Assembly (NCBI GenBank): GCA_023100825.1
Contig: CP095846.1
Span: forward strand, 806,001 to 870,000
From: Nocardioidaceae bacterium SCSIO 66511
GTDB taxonomy: Bacteria; Actinomycetota; Actinomycetes; Propionibacteriales; Nocardioidaceae
Direction: 5' to 3'
Length of the DNA stretch: 64,000 bases
How positions within the stretch are numbered: position 1 is the first letter of the stretch; each line of letters begins with the position of its first letter. Both the position numbers and the translations under genes were made by a program. The notes under the pieces are model-generated. The model saw nothing but the letters and a program-made list of their open reading frames with translations. It did not search any database and was not told where the DNA came from. Below, piece after piece: positions 1 through 9,431 of this stretch.

Positions 1-807
1 TATCAGCACTTCCTGTTCACACTCCCCGTATCCGAGTTCGCCTCTACCGGGACCGTGGTACTCGATTCCCGCCAGCAACAGCCGCGGGTCACCCCGCCCG
101 ACCGCACGCGCGCGCTCACCGCTGTTGTGAGCGCAGCTCGTGCTCTCGGACTCCACAGCGCGCAGGTCGATCTCGAGATCGCAAGCAATATTCCGGTCGG
201 CAAGGGCTGCGCGAGCTCGACGGCCGACGTGATGGCTTCGATCGCGGCGCTGTTGGACGCAACGCACACCCAGACTCCGGATGCCGTCGTGCATGCATTC
301 GGCGGCTTGGTCGCCAAGGACATCGAGTGGGGGGACTATCTGTTCAGTGACTCGATCGCCTTGTGTCTGCAGCGTTCGCACACGTTGGTGCGCGAGTACG
401 AGACGGACCTGCGGTGGCGCATCGTTTGCGTCGACGAGGGTGGTGTCGTCGACACGGCGCAGTTCCACGTACAGCAACGCGCGTCGCGCCGCCAAGCGCA
501 GCACTTCGATCTGCTTGCCAGGCAGCTCGATACCGCGCTGCGTGAGGGTGACTACGTGACGGCGGCGCAGATCGGAACCGAGAGCGCGCTGATAAACCAG
601 CGCGAACTACCGAAACGGACAATGCCGGTGATGCGTCGTGTCGCGGCCGCCACGGGTGCCCTTGGCCTTGCCGTCGCGCACACCGGGACCGTGATCGGAC
701 TGATCTTCTCCGAGCATCAAGACGACGCCACTCTGCGGATGCACGAGTCGCTTCGACTACTCGACGCGGAGGGGCTCGCACCCCGGATGTTGTCGGTACG
801 GGAGTGA
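1..807 (+). CDS. GHMP kinase, PduX-like L-threonine kinase (5' truncated)
   Basis: The frame is open from base 1, so the true start lies before the window; 268 codons are visible. The GHMP ATP-binding loop appears as IPVGKGCASSTADV, the form typical of PduX-type L-threonine kinases (GKGxASSTAD) rather than homoserine or mevalonate kinases. A C-terminal VAVAHTGTVIGLIF segment also matches that family. The predicted reaction is ATP-dependent phosphorylation of L-threonine to O-phospho-L-threonine in the cytosol. No cobalamin genes are nearby. Instead, the same cluster carries a cysteine-synthase-like PLP enzyme (31495-32529) and an argininosuccinate-lyase-like enzyme (33818-35266), the set associated with 2,3-diaminobutyrate formation. 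I therefore infer that phosphothreonine is the activated substrate for beta-replacement. It converges on the NRPS operon ending at 848. Family call firm; pathway role inferred. Confidence 0.82.
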   Translation, partial: YQHFLFTLPVSEFASTGTVVLDSRQQQPRVTPPDRTRALTAVVSAARALGLHSAQVDLEIASNIPVGKGCASSTADVMASIAALLDATHTQTPDAVVHAFGGLVAKDIEWGDYLFSDSIALCLQRSHTLVREYETDLRWRIVCVDEGGVVDTAQFHVQQRASRRQAQHFDLLARQLDTALREGDYVTAAQIGTESALINQRELPKRTMPVMRRVAAATGALGLAVAHTGTVIGLIFSEHQDDATLRMHESLRLLDAEGLAPRMLSVRE

Positions 808-817
808 CCGTACCGAC
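792..817. terminator. Hairpin at the kinase stop codon, between convergent genes
   Basis: A perfect 10-bp inverted repeat (GTCGGTACGG / CCGTACCGAC) with a 6-nt loop encloses the kinase stop codon and lies before the converging C-domain gene end at 848. There is no clear T tract. It could terminate transcription from both sides. Confidence 0.5.
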
Positions 818-847
818 GACCAGCGGCGCGCCGACCGGCGGTGAGAC

Positions 848-2206
848 TCAGTCGGTGAAACCGAGGGTCTCGCGCAGGAGCCCCGCGAGGTCGTCGGCGG
901 CCGCGGATGAAACGTCAGCGGGTCGGTGATCGAGGTCGACATCGATGACTCCACCTGTGACCCGAACCTCGCATGACAGCACCGACTTCGCGTACCCGAA
1001 CCGCACGGGCGACGGGCGCAGCACATCCAGCTCGCCGGGTGGGCTCTCGGTGAAAGTGAACCGCACGCCGATCTGCTCGTCCTGGACCGGCTCGTCGTCG
1101 AAAACGGCCTCGAAGGGAAGGTCTGCCGTGCCGAGCGCGAGAGTCAGAGTGCGGTGCACGTGGTCCGTGAGCTCGTGGTCGGACGACCTGGTCCAGTTCT
1201 CGGTTGGCGCCACAATGACCGTGTTGGTCAGGTTGCCCAGTGTCGTACCCAACTCCGGTCGCATCCGGGCGGTCGTACAGCATCCGATCGCCGTTTCGGC
1301 AAAGCCCGGGCGCCAGGTGCGCAAGGCGCGATACCAGGACGAGAGGGCGACCGAGACCGCCGACACCTGTTGACTTGTCGCTTGGTCGCGTAGTGCGGTC
1401 CACGCGGCGGCGCCGTTGCCGACATGTACGCGCCGGCCGTCACGGTTGCCACGTACGTGCAGTGGGCAGCGCGGTGTGTCACGGACTGCGCGACGGCGTG
1501 CCTCGACAGCAAACCCGAGGAAGCCGTCCGCCAGCTCGTGCTGCTGCCAGTCGGCGAGATCGCTGATGCGCAGTTGTTCGCGTACTCGGTCAGTACTCGT
1601 GAGGTATGCGGACATCGCCGGACCGAGTATCTGCCACAGACCTTGCTCGTCCAGGTGGAGATCGTGGCCGACGACGCCGATGGCGCCAGATCCGTCGGGC
1701 AACGAGTACACGAGAACCCGGGCCGGCTCGGTTGCGAGCTCGATCGGTTCGCGAGCAGCGATCGTGACGGCGTCCTGAACCCACTCCTGCGGATCGCTTG
1801 CATCCGTGGGTACTGAGTTGATCGACGGCACTGGGATGGGGACGCGGACGGCCACCGGTGTACCGTCCACGTCGAGGCCGACTCCACGACCGAGTGCGTC
1901 GAAGTCGGGTGCGACGGCTGTGAAAGCGGCGGCGAGATCTGCAGCGGGTGTGCGCGGTGCGAACCACAGGGCACCACAGTGGTAGAAGTCGTCGTGCCGG
2001 CCATCGTGGTCGAGCGCCCACAAAGTTTGCTGCTTGTGCGTGAGTCGACTCCCGAGTACCTCCCGGCGCTCGAGGGCTGTCTCCACGGTGCCGAGCAGGC
2101 CGCGTTCGGCTAGTGTGTTCACCGCCTTCGCTCGTTGTGCCGCGTCCATCGCCCGGAGCCGGTCGAGCACGGGCGACCTCGACGCCGTCGTCTCAACCGG
2201 CGGCAT
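848..2206 (-). CDS. Stand-alone condensation-like domain, catalytic His missing
   Basis: About 452 residues with the overall layout of an NRPS condensation domain and no A or T domain. The HHxxxDG active-site motif reads HDLHLDE: the first His and the Asp are kept, but the second, catalytic His is Asp. Normal peptide-bond formation is therefore doubtful, and a structural, docking or recruitment role, or other chemistry, is possible. The ATG at 2206 is chosen over upstream in-frame starts because it overlaps the preceding NRPS gene by only 14 bp and has an AGGTC-type ribosome site. It is the last gene of the leftward operon that begins at 10480 (threonine aldolase, C, C-A-T, C-A-T, C). Sequence between motifs is divergent, so confidence rests on length, context and the partial motif. 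Confidence 0.68.
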   Translation of the reverse strand: MPPVETTASRSPVLDRLRAMDAAQRAKAVNTLAERGLLGTVETALERREVLGSRLTHKQQTLWALDHDGRHDDFYHCGALWFAPRTPAADLAAAFTAVAPDFDALGRGVGLDVDGTPVAVRVPIPVPSINSVPTDASDPQEWVQDAVTIAAREPIELATEPARVLVYSLPDGSGAIGVVGHDLHLDEQGLWQILGPAMSAYLTSTDRVREQLRISDLADWQQHELADGFLGFAVEARRRAVRDTPRCPLHVRGNRDGRRVHVGNGAAAWTALRDQATSQQVSAVSVALSSWYRALRTWRPGFAETAIGCCTTARMRPELGTTLGNLTNTVIVAPTENWTRSSDHELTDHVHRTLTLALGTADLPFEAVFDDEPVQDEQIGVRFTFTESPPGELDVLRPSPVRFGYAKSVLSCEVRVTGGVIDVDLDHRPADVSSAAADDLAGLLRETLGFTD

Positions 2207-5200
2207 TGACCTGCGCCCCGTCGTCCAGTAGTTGATCGAGGACGTCATTGGCGAGGTTCTCGCTTTGTGCATGTCGTTCGATCGCGTCGGCGAGCTGGGC
2301 GATGGTGCTGGCCTCGAGCCACTCGCGTAGCGAAAGCCGGGTGTCGAAGGTACGGCGTACTTCCGCGATCACCTGCGTGGCGATGAGCGAATTTCCGCCG
2401 ATGCCGAAGAACTCCTCGTCGGCACCGACGGACTCGAGGTCGAGCAGCCTGCACCAGATAGCGGCGATGCGTTCCTCGACCGGTCCACTCGGGGCGCGCC
2501 CTGCTGTGCGGCCCACGCGTTCCGCGGCCGGGTCGGGCAGCTCCTGTCGATCGATCTTCCCGTTGGCGTTGAGCGGGAACTCATCCAGCACGATGACAGC
2601 AGTCGGCACCATGTACGGCGGCATCCGCTCGGCGAGGAACGAGCGCAGTTCGGCGACGTCGATCTGGCGGTCACCCGCCTCGATCACGTACGCGGCAAGG
2701 CTGCGGTCAGCGCCATCGCCGTACGGAACGACCAGGGATTCACGTACCGACGGGTGTTCGTTGATGCCGGCAGCGACTTCGAGAAGTTCGATTCGGATGC
2801 CGCGAACCTTCACCTGATGGTCTGCCCGGCCGAGGAAGTGCAGGTTGCCGTCTGGGAGCAGCAGCGCGATGTCGCCGGTTCGATACATCCGCGTACCCGC
2901 ACCTCTGAATGGGTCTGGTACGAACCGGGATGCGGCGAGCCCTGGGCGTCCGAGGTAGCCGCGGGTCACCGAGTCACCGGCGATGTACACCTCTCCTCGG
3001 GCGCCGAACGGCACCGGCTGCATCGATTCGTCGAGCACGTACGTGCGGGTGTTGTGCAACGGAGTGCCCGACCGAACGAACGGGAGGTCGTCACCGCGAG
3101 GGCAGACGTAGAACGTCGAGTCGATGGAGACCTCGGTGACGCCGTAGAGGTTGATCAGGTCGGCGTCGAGTCGTTCGTGGAAGCGGCGCAACAATGAGAC
3201 CGGAACCGGCTCACCGCTGACGAATACGTGGCGAAGAGACGTGCACTCATGCGCGCGATCGGCGGACAGGAACGTTTGCAGCATGGCCGGTACGAAGTGC
3301 AGAGTCGCGACCTCGTTGTCCTTGACGAGGTCGATGAAACGGTCGATGTCGAGATGGACCTTGCCGGGAGCGATCACGGCGCGTCCGCCGATCAGCAGCG
3401 GCCAGAACAGCTCCCACACTGCGGCGTCGAAGCTGTACGCCGTCCACTGCAGCGCCGCCTCATCCGGATGCAGGTCGAAACGCTCACGCATCCACCAGCA
3501 GAAGTTGACCGCACCGCCGTGCTCGATCAGGACACCTTTCGGCCGGCCGGTCGAACCCGAGGTGTACATGACGTAGGCGAGGTTGTTCGGGCGTACGTCT
3601 ACGTCTGGATTGTGCTCGGGGTGGCCGGCGAAAGCCACCTCGCCGTCGTCCGGGTCGAGCTCCACGATGCGTTCTCCGTCGTCCGGAAGCAGCGTGCGTA
3701 GTTTTCCCTCGATGAGCACAACCGAGCAGTCGAGGTCGTGATAGAGGTAGTCGAGCCGGCTGCGTGGGAAGAACGGGTCGAGCGGTGCGTACGCCGCGCC
3801 GGCCTTCAGGATGCCGAGTATTCCGACGGCGAGGTCGAGGCTTGGCTCGGCGCACAGACCCACGATGTCGTCGGGTCGGACACCCCGGGCGATCAGGTCA
3901 TGCGCGAGGCGATTCGCGCGTCGGTTGGTCTCGGCGTACGTGAGGGATTGGTCTCCGAAGACCAAGGCGACGGCGTTTGGGGTCTTGGCGGCCTGCTTCT
4001 CGACCAAGTGATGAAGGCAGCGATCGCTGGGATAGTCGGCGTCCGTCACGTTGTGACGGTGCACTGCGTCGGTCTGCGCGGCTGGCAGCAAGGAGAGCGT
4101 CTCAGTCGACCCGTCCTCGGCGATGAGTTCGCCAAGTGCGGTTGCGAGGCATTGGGGCAACTGGTCAGCGAGGTGGTCGTCAACGACCTCGGGGTCATAG
4201 GTTGCCAACAGCGTGTTCGGAGCGCCGGGCTCCAACCGAACCGTGTAGGCGACGGCTGGTGACGGTGGCGTGGGTCCGGCATCGGGTCGCAGATCGACGG
4301 CAGAGTCGAACAAACTCACGGTGCCGCCCTGCCCGGAGTAGTGATTGCGGTCGGCGCGGGTCATGTGGGCGGCAGTGTGCAGCCGGTGTACGGCAGCGGT
4401 CTGGTCAACAAGCCAGGTCTGCAGGGGACGGCGATCGAGACGGGCGACGAACGGAAGGGTTGTCTCGAAGCCGCCGATCGCGTCGGACAGGCCGGCCGGC
4501 CGCGCGTCGAGGAGTGCGCCGACGGCCGACGGCTCTCCGCCGCGGAATCGGTCCACCACGACGGACCACCCGAGCAGCGCAAGCCATTCGAGTGGCACCT
4601 TGAGATGACTCGCGACCCGGGCGAGGTCGGCGGCAAGACCCGGCGACAGATCATGCTGCGTGGTGCGATGCGGCTCGGGCAGCTTCCGGGGCTCCTCGAA
4701 GAGCGGGGTCGGACCGTCGAGATCATTGAGCGCGATCGACCAGTACTTCTGAAGCGCGTCGCGGTCGAGATGAGCCTCGCGCCATGCTCGGTACTCGGCG
4801 GCGCCGGGTACCGCTGCTGGGTCGTCGCCGGCGGCGAGCGCGACGGCGCGCCGGAGCATCACCAGAGCGGCGCGGTCGTCCAACGCGACCGGACTGTAGG
4901 CGACGACGAGGGCGCTCACCCCCGCGCTGCCTTCGCCGTCGACGACGGCGAACATGGTGCACAGCTGGCCCTCGGAGGTCACGGCCTCATTGACGGACGC
5001 CGCGACCACGGCGGCGGACTCAGCGATCTGTACCGGCGCTACCTCTCCGGTGGGCACTGCCGTTGGCGGCGCGTCGCCCGGGTCACGAACCGTCAGCCTG
5101 GCCGCGGGCGTCTCCTGACCGATCAGGTGCCATGCCCGTTGCACCGCGGCGATAGTGGTGTTGGGCGGGCACGTGATCTCCGCGGTTCCCATCGGCACAA

Positions 5201-5264
5201 GGCTGGGGTCGACCAACAGGTCGATCAGGCGGTCCTCTTGGACGGGTGTGAGTAAGGCGTCCAT
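2193..5264 (-). CDS. NRPS module C-A-T (degenerate C; Ser/diaminopropionate-like A pocket)
   Basis: 1023 residues. The N-terminal ~400 residues look like a C domain, but the active-site position reads SPVALDD, so both His are lost. Residues ~410-930 form a complete adenylation domain with YTSGSTGRPKG, YRTGD and NGKIDR. A carrier domain with GGNSL (Ser for phosphopantetheine) follows near 970. Reading the pocket by hand against PheA numbering gives D-A-W-H-F-S-L-I-D-K. This is close to the serine code (DVWHLSLIDK) and to codes of 2,3-diamino acid domains, so serine or the cluster's diaminobutyrate is a reasonable substrate. Its ATG shares one base with the stop of the upstream gene (TGATG), so translation is coupled. 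Domain call firm, substrate tentative. Confidence 0.88.
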   Translation of the reverse strand: MDALLTPVQEDRLIDLLVDPSLVPMGTAEITCPPNTTIAAVQRAWHLIGQETPAARLTVRDPGDAPPTAVPTGEVAPVQIAESAAVVAASVNEAVTSEGQLCTMFAVVDGEGSAGVSALVVAYSPVALDDRAALVMLRRAVALAAGDDPAAVPGAAEYRAWREAHLDRDALQKYWSIALNDLDGPTPLFEEPRKLPEPHRTTQHDLSPGLAADLARVASHLKVPLEWLALLGWSVVVDRFRGGEPSAVGALLDARPAGLSDAIGGFETTLPFVARLDRRPLQTWLVDQTAAVHRLHTAAHMTRADRNHYSGQGGTVSLFDSAVDLRPDAGPTPPSPAVAYTVRLEPGAPNTLLATYDPEVVDDHLADQLPQCLATALGELIAEDGSTETLSLLPAAQTDAVHRHNVTDADYPSDRCLHHLVEKQAAKTPNAVALVFGDQSLTYAETNRRANRLAHDLIARGVRPDDIVGLCAEPSLDLAVGILGILKAGAAYAPLDPFFPRSRLDYLYHDLDCSVVLIEGKLRTLLPDDGERIVELDPDDGEVAFAGHPEHNPDVDVRPNNLAYVMYTSGSTGRPKGVLIEHGGAVNFCWWMRERFDLHPDEAALQWTAYSFDAAVWELFWPLLIGGRAVIAPGKVHLDIDRFIDLVKDNEVATLHFVPAMLQTFLSADRAHECTSLRHVFVSGEPVPVSLLRRFHERLDADLINLYGVTEVSIDSTFYVCPRGDDLPFVRSGTPLHNTRTYVLDESMQPVPFGARGEVYIAGDSVTRGYLGRPGLAASRFVPDPFRGAGTRMYRTGDIALLLPDGNLHFLGRADHQVKVRGIRIELLEVAAGINEHPSVRESLVVPYGDGADRSLAAYVIEAGDRQIDVAELRSFLAERMPPYMVPTAVIVLDEFPLNANGKIDRQELPDPAAERVGRTAGRAPSGPVEERIAAIWCRLLDLESVGADEEFFGIGGNSLIATQVIAEVRRTFDTRLSLREWLEASTIAQLADAIERHAQSENLANDVLDQLLDDGAQVNAAG

Positions 5265-8011
5265 CAGCGGTCTCCGGTTCCTTGTCTGGCCTCGTCGTTG
5301 ATCACGCTGTCGAGCACGTCGAGGACGGAGGTTGTCGAACCGTCGTCGCCCTCCTCGATCAGCCGGTGCAGAGTCGCGACTGTCGGTTCCTCGAAGAACC
5401 GTGCGAGCGGTACGTCGACCCCGCGTTGCTCTTTGACCTGGAGCAGGATCCGCATCAGCTGCACAGAAGTCGCGCCGACCGAGAACAGTTGGTCGTCAGG
5501 ACCGACTGCTGTGGCCAGTACGGGTGCAACGATCTCGGTCGCGAGTCGCTTCTCCTCAGCGCTGCTCCAATCTGCGGCGGTCTGCGGGCGTGCGTCGCGG
5601 TCGAGCACGAGTTGCCAGCACCCCTGATCGGAAAGGGAACCTGGATCTTCGTGCCACACCAACTCCGCTTCGGCGAGCGGCGCGGGGAGGTCGACGTCTC
5701 CGGCAAGTGCCGTCGACCTGGGTACATCCGAGCAGTCGGCGTACGGCAGGACGACGAATGCCTTCTCCGGAGTGTCGGTATCTGCTGGTGGCAAGACGAC
5801 CCGCGCACCGGGCACGGCCGCCTCCCACGCGCCGGCAAGGCACGTGCGCGTGCCGGCGACCGTGCGGCCGTGTGCATGGCGCAGCACGCGGAGCCCGTTG
5901 CGGGTGCGTCCGACGAGCACGCCCGTGTGTAGCACCCGGGCACCGCCTGCGGCAGGACGCAACGAGTCGGCAGTACGACGCGGGTCGCCCACGTAGCGAG
6001 TGCCCGGGTCGACCGGCAACGTCAGTTGCGCGACCGTCCCGATCGGGCACGGGGCGCCGTCCGGGCCGACGATCCGTGCGCCGTCCTTCGTGGCGTCGGT
6101 CAGTACGCCGTTGTGAACAAACCACTGGGTGGAGGGCGCCTCGGCGAACCACCATCGATTACCGGTGCCGTTCGGCCGACGGTGCCATCTCCGCGTACCG
6201 GCCAGTGAGGTCAACGGCATCTTGGCGCTGAGTACCAGGTCGGCATTCAGGTGCACGCCGTCGTGAGCGGCGAGCAGGTCCGTGGCTTCGGCGGCGTCGT
6301 CGCCGATCACCACGAGGTCCGCACCGGATGCGCCGCAGGCCAATGCGGTCACGACGAGGTCCTCGCCTCCACGAGAGGTGTTGACCGCACACGCTACGCC
6401 GTCGCCAAGGTCGAGACGTGTGATGAGAGCGGTCGCCGCGAGCAGCAGATCGTGTGTCGGTACGCGTGCGAGCACGGTCGGCCCGGGTGCGCTCGACAGG
6501 CCGAGCAGCAGCGCGCCGTCCGCGTCGTCTGGTTCGACATTAGTATTGGCATTGCCGACATCGGTGCCCGTTGGAGGACGAACCGCATTGTCCGTGTCGA
6601 TGGTGTACGCGCCTGGCAGCTGCTCGCGAAGCGCGTTACGCCAGGGAAGCGGGTCGGCGGGATCGATCAGCAAGACGTCGGCACCGCGGCGTAGACCCGC
6701 GAGTACGTTCGCGACGGTCTCGGGTCCTGGCGTTGTCTCGAGCACGAGCCCGTCACCCGGCCCCAAACCCGCCGCGGCGAGTTCGTCGTCACGCCGCGCG
6801 ACGGCCGCGCCGACGACGTCGGCGTCGAGCGTACGGCGGGTGGTGACCAGCCGCGGCGCGTACAACGCCGCGACGCGCGGGTCCTCGACCGGTGAGGGTG
6901 TGGTCGCGGTTTCGATACCGCCCGGTGTTTCGAGGGCACGGTGCAGGGCAGGAAGCGTGGCCGCCGGCCCTGCGAGGTACAACTCTGCAGTTGCGCGAGT
7001 ACGCACGAGCACGGCGCGCCAACCGGCGGATTCGTCGAGCAACGGCTCAACGTGCACATCGCCGTCGAGCCGCAGATCGGGCAGATCGACGACGTCGACC
7101 TCGAGCTGGACGAGTGGCTCGCCGGATGCTTCGTGGAGCATCTCCGATACGGCGCCCGTTGGTGCAGCGGGCCCTAGTTCGCCGGCGCACGACACGGTGC
7201 CGATCAGTGCCTGCATCGTGCGTCCGACCGCAGGCACCGACTCGACTCGTTCGGCCCATCGCTGCGTACGGATCTGGTTCGACTGCCACCCGCAGCTGCC
7301 GAGCGCGATCGCGACATCACGGGCGAGGGCGTCGAGGGCTTCCGTTCGGCCCGCCGCAATACGGTCAGCGACCGGTCGCGAGAGCACATCGAACTGCTCG
7401 TCCGCGACGAACTTCGCGTAGGGGTCCGCCAACGGCGCGCCGATTTCGCGAACGACCTGCTCGATGGCGGTCGGTCCGGGGGCGGGCTGGTTGGTCAACC
7501 AGTAGCAGTGATCGCCGAATGAGACGCGGGCGTCACTAGCCGGAGGACCGTTTCGATATGCGGCCGAGACATCGGCCAGTAGCGCGCCCCACGCGGCACG
7601 GTCGAACAGAGACGCCGACACCGCAAGAGTGACGCTCACCTCGCCTCCCGTGCCATTGCGTTGGCCGATCGACCAGCGCAACGGATGCTCGGGATCGGGT
7701 TCGATGAGCTCTGGAGCGGGGACGCGGGCGGCCGGTTGGACCACCGACTCGAGGAACCACCGACCGCTGTCACGTGTCGCACGGAGTCGCAGTGCTTCGT
7801 GTCGGCGCGCGGTCGAGTCCAATGCCGCGGCGAACCGCTCTTCATCGAGGCTCGACGTGGTGAGACGTACCCGGTGGGTGCCTGAGCCGGTGCGGCCGAA
7901 CTCGGTCGGTAGTGGGATGCGCGCAGAGGACGGCCGCGGTCGGACGCCGTTCCCGCGCTCGGTGGCGACTTGGCGGGCGATTGCGCGTAATGCGCGACTG
8001 CGGTCAGACAT
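5264..8011 (-). CDS. NRPS protein with decayed C and A domains and a carrier domain
   Basis: 915 residues laid out as C-A-T, but the first two domains look dead. The C part has no HHxxxDG. The A part lacks the phosphate loop: where SGSTGxPKG should stand there is SSAPGPTVLA, and the YRTGD motif reads LHTGV. Fragments of the late A-domain pattern remain recognisable (TRYVGDPRRTADSLRP then a degraded GD motif). The carrier domain near residue 840 keeps its serine in VGATSVQL, an unusual form of GGxS. The T domain could therefore still be modified and be loaded in trans by another A domain of the cluster. It overlaps the upstream C-domain gene by 8 bp. It is also consistent with a non-functional relic, but the long intact frame argues for selection. 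Confidence 0.75.
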   Translation of the reverse strand: MSDRSRALRAIARQVATERGNGVRPRPSSARIPLPTEFGRTGSGTHRVRLTTSSLDEERFAAALDSTARRHEALRLRATRDSGRWFLESVVQPAARVPAPELIEPDPEHPLRWSIGQRNGTGGEVSVTLAVSASLFDRAAWGALLADVSAAYRNGPPASDARVSFGDHCYWLTNQPAPGPTAIEQVVREIGAPLADPYAKFVADEQFDVLSRPVADRIAAGRTEALDALARDVAIALGSCGWQSNQIRTQRWAERVESVPAVGRTMQALIGTVSCAGELGPAAPTGAVSEMLHEASGEPLVQLEVDVVDLPDLRLDGDVHVEPLLDESAGWRAVLVRTRATAELYLAGPAATLPALHRALETPGGIETATTPSPVEDPRVAALYAPRLVTTRRTLDADVVGAAVARRDDELAAAGLGPGDGLVLETTPGPETVANVLAGLRRGADVLLIDPADPLPWRNALREQLPGAYTIDTDNAVRPPTGTDVGNANTNVEPDDADGALLLGLSSAPGPTVLARVPTHDLLLAATALITRLDLGDGVACAVNTSRGGEDLVVTALACGASGADLVVIGDDAAEATDLLAAHDGVHLNADLVLSAKMPLTSLAGTRRWHRRPNGTGNRWWFAEAPSTQWFVHNGVLTDATKDGARIVGPDGAPCPIGTVAQLTLPVDPGTRYVGDPRRTADSLRPAAGGARVLHTGVLVGRTRNGLRVLRHAHGRTVAGTRTCLAGAWEAAVPGARVVLPPADTDTPEKAFVVLPYADCSDVPRSTALAGDVDLPAPLAEAELVWHEDPGSLSDQGCWQLVLDRDARPQTAADWSSAEEKRLATEIVAPVLATAVGPDDQLFSVGATSVQLMRILLQVKEQRGVDVPLARFFEEPTVATLHRLIEEGDDGSTTSVLDVLDSVINDEARQGTGDR

Positions 8012-9431
8012 CGGCGCGTCCCCCGTTCAGCAAGTTCAGGACCGTGTCGCGCTCCGCGCGTCCGACGAGCGGGACGTCGCTGACACGTAGGGAGTTGTCG
8101 GCCGCAACCCAGTCGAAGATGCGTGCGAGCCGGTCAGCGAGTCGTCCGGCGGTGTCGCGCTCGAACAACGCATCGCTGAATTCCATCTGGACGGTCGGTC
8201 GCTGGAGACCGAGTGCGAAGGTGGCGTTGAGGTCGAAGCGCGCGACCGCGTAGTCGGCGACGACCGGCTCCGTTCGGATGCCAGCCATCTCGAACGCCGG
8301 AGCCGCCTCATCCAACACCGAACAGAATGCGGTGTACAGCGGGTTACGAGCGTTCCCACGCTCGGCGCCGACAGTACGTACGACCTCGCCGAAGGGCACG
8401 TCCTGGTGTTGCAACGTGCGAGAGAGCGCAGCGCCGGTGGTTCGCACCAGGTCGGCGACGCTTGCGTCCGGATTGATGACGATGCGCACGCAGACCGTGT
8501 TGAGGAAGCACCCGACCATCGGCTGGGTGACGGCGTCGGTACGGCCGGCGACAGGCGTTCCGATCAGAAAGTCGGTGCGTCCGGTGCAGCGGTGGAGCAG
8601 GAGCGCGTAGCAGCTCAGCGCCGCCGAGAACAGGCTTGTGCCGCACTCGCGTGCGAGGCCGGACAGCCCCTGCACGACGGCGGGGTCGATCTCGCGCCGG
8701 AGGGTGATCATCCCTGCACCGACACCGTGCCCTGGTCGGTCGGCGGGCAATGGGAGCTCCGCGACGCCGTCGAGCTCGGTCCTCCAGAAATCCAGCCCGG
8801 CCTGGTCTGTCGTGCGTTGTGCACGCTGCCGGGCGATATCCGAATAGCTGGTGGTCAGTTGCGGAAGGCCGGCATCGTCGGGAGTCCCGCCAGTGCTCAG
8901 CGCCGCGTAGGTACGGGTCAGCTCGGACGAGACGATCGACAGTGAAACACCATCGACGACGAGGTGATTGAAGGTGAAGACCAACAGGTGCTCATCGGAG
9001 GTGAACCGGATCAGCCGTATTCGCATCGGTAGCTCAGCGACCAAGTCGAAGGGGCGATCGAGCTCTTCGCGCAGGACGTGCTGGATGTGCTGTTCGACGC
9101 TGTCGGTCCGGTTGGCGGCAGCGTCGTCGATGCCGGCAGGCTCGGACTCGATCCGTGGTACGGCGCCTTCCGCATCCCACTCGGTGACGTGCTGGCGCGG
9201 AACTCCAGCATGGTCGGGGACGAACCGGGTGCGCAGCGGTTCGTGGCGGCGAACGACATGCTCGATCGCGGTCCGCAGGTTAGGGACGTCCAACTGTCCG
9301 TGCAGGCGCAACGCGACCTGGAGGTTGTACTCCGACGTGTCCGGACGAAGTTGCTGCAGGAACCACAACCCGCGCTGCTGAGGGGCCAGCGGAGCCGGCT
9401 CGTGCGCAGGAGCGGACGGGTTGACTGTCAT
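8004..9431 (-). CDS. Stand-alone NRPS condensation domain, active-type motif
   Basis: 475 residues forming a single C domain with no fused A or T. The C1-like start (PLAPQQRGLWFLQQL), the catalytic motif NHLVVDG and later conserved blocks (GTPVAGR, VGCFLNTV, NPLYTAFC) are all present. The first His is Asn, but the second, catalytic His and the DG are kept, so it should be able to condense. Start (ATG) and the upstream threonine-aldolase stop share four bases (ATGA). Because it lacks carrier domains it must use T domains on other proteins, for instance those of 5264-8011 and 2193-5264 in the same operon. It is the most normal-looking condensation domain of the leftward operon. Confidence 0.88.
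   Translation of the reverse strand: MTVNPSAPAHEPAPLAPQQRGLWFLQQLRPDTSEYNLQVALRLHGQLDVPNLRTAIEHVVRRHEPLRTRFVPDHAGVPRQHVTEWDAEGAVPRIESEPAGIDDAAANRTDSVEQHIQHVLREELDRPFDLVAELPMRIRLIRFTSDEHLLVFTFNHLVVDGVSLSIVSSELTRTYAALSTGGTPDDAGLPQLTTSYSDIARQRAQRTTDQAGLDFWRTELDGVAELPLPADRPGHGVGAGMITLRREIDPAVVQGLSGLARECGTSLFSAALSCYALLLHRCTGRTDFLIGTPVAGRTDAVTQPMVGCFLNTVCVRIVINPDASVADLVRTTGAALSRTLQHQDVPFGEVVRTVGAERGNARNPLYTAFCSVLDEAAPAFEMAGIRTEPVVADYAVARFDLNATFALGLQRPTVQMEFSDALFERDTAGRLADRLARIFDWVAADNSLRVSDVPLVGRAERDTVLNLLNGGRADV

Noticed and set aside
4341-5255. 304-codon plus-strand frame opposite the C-A-T gene
   Set aside because: It is the antisense shadow of a certain NRPS gene, with no ribosome site or recognisable domain; common in high-GC DNA.
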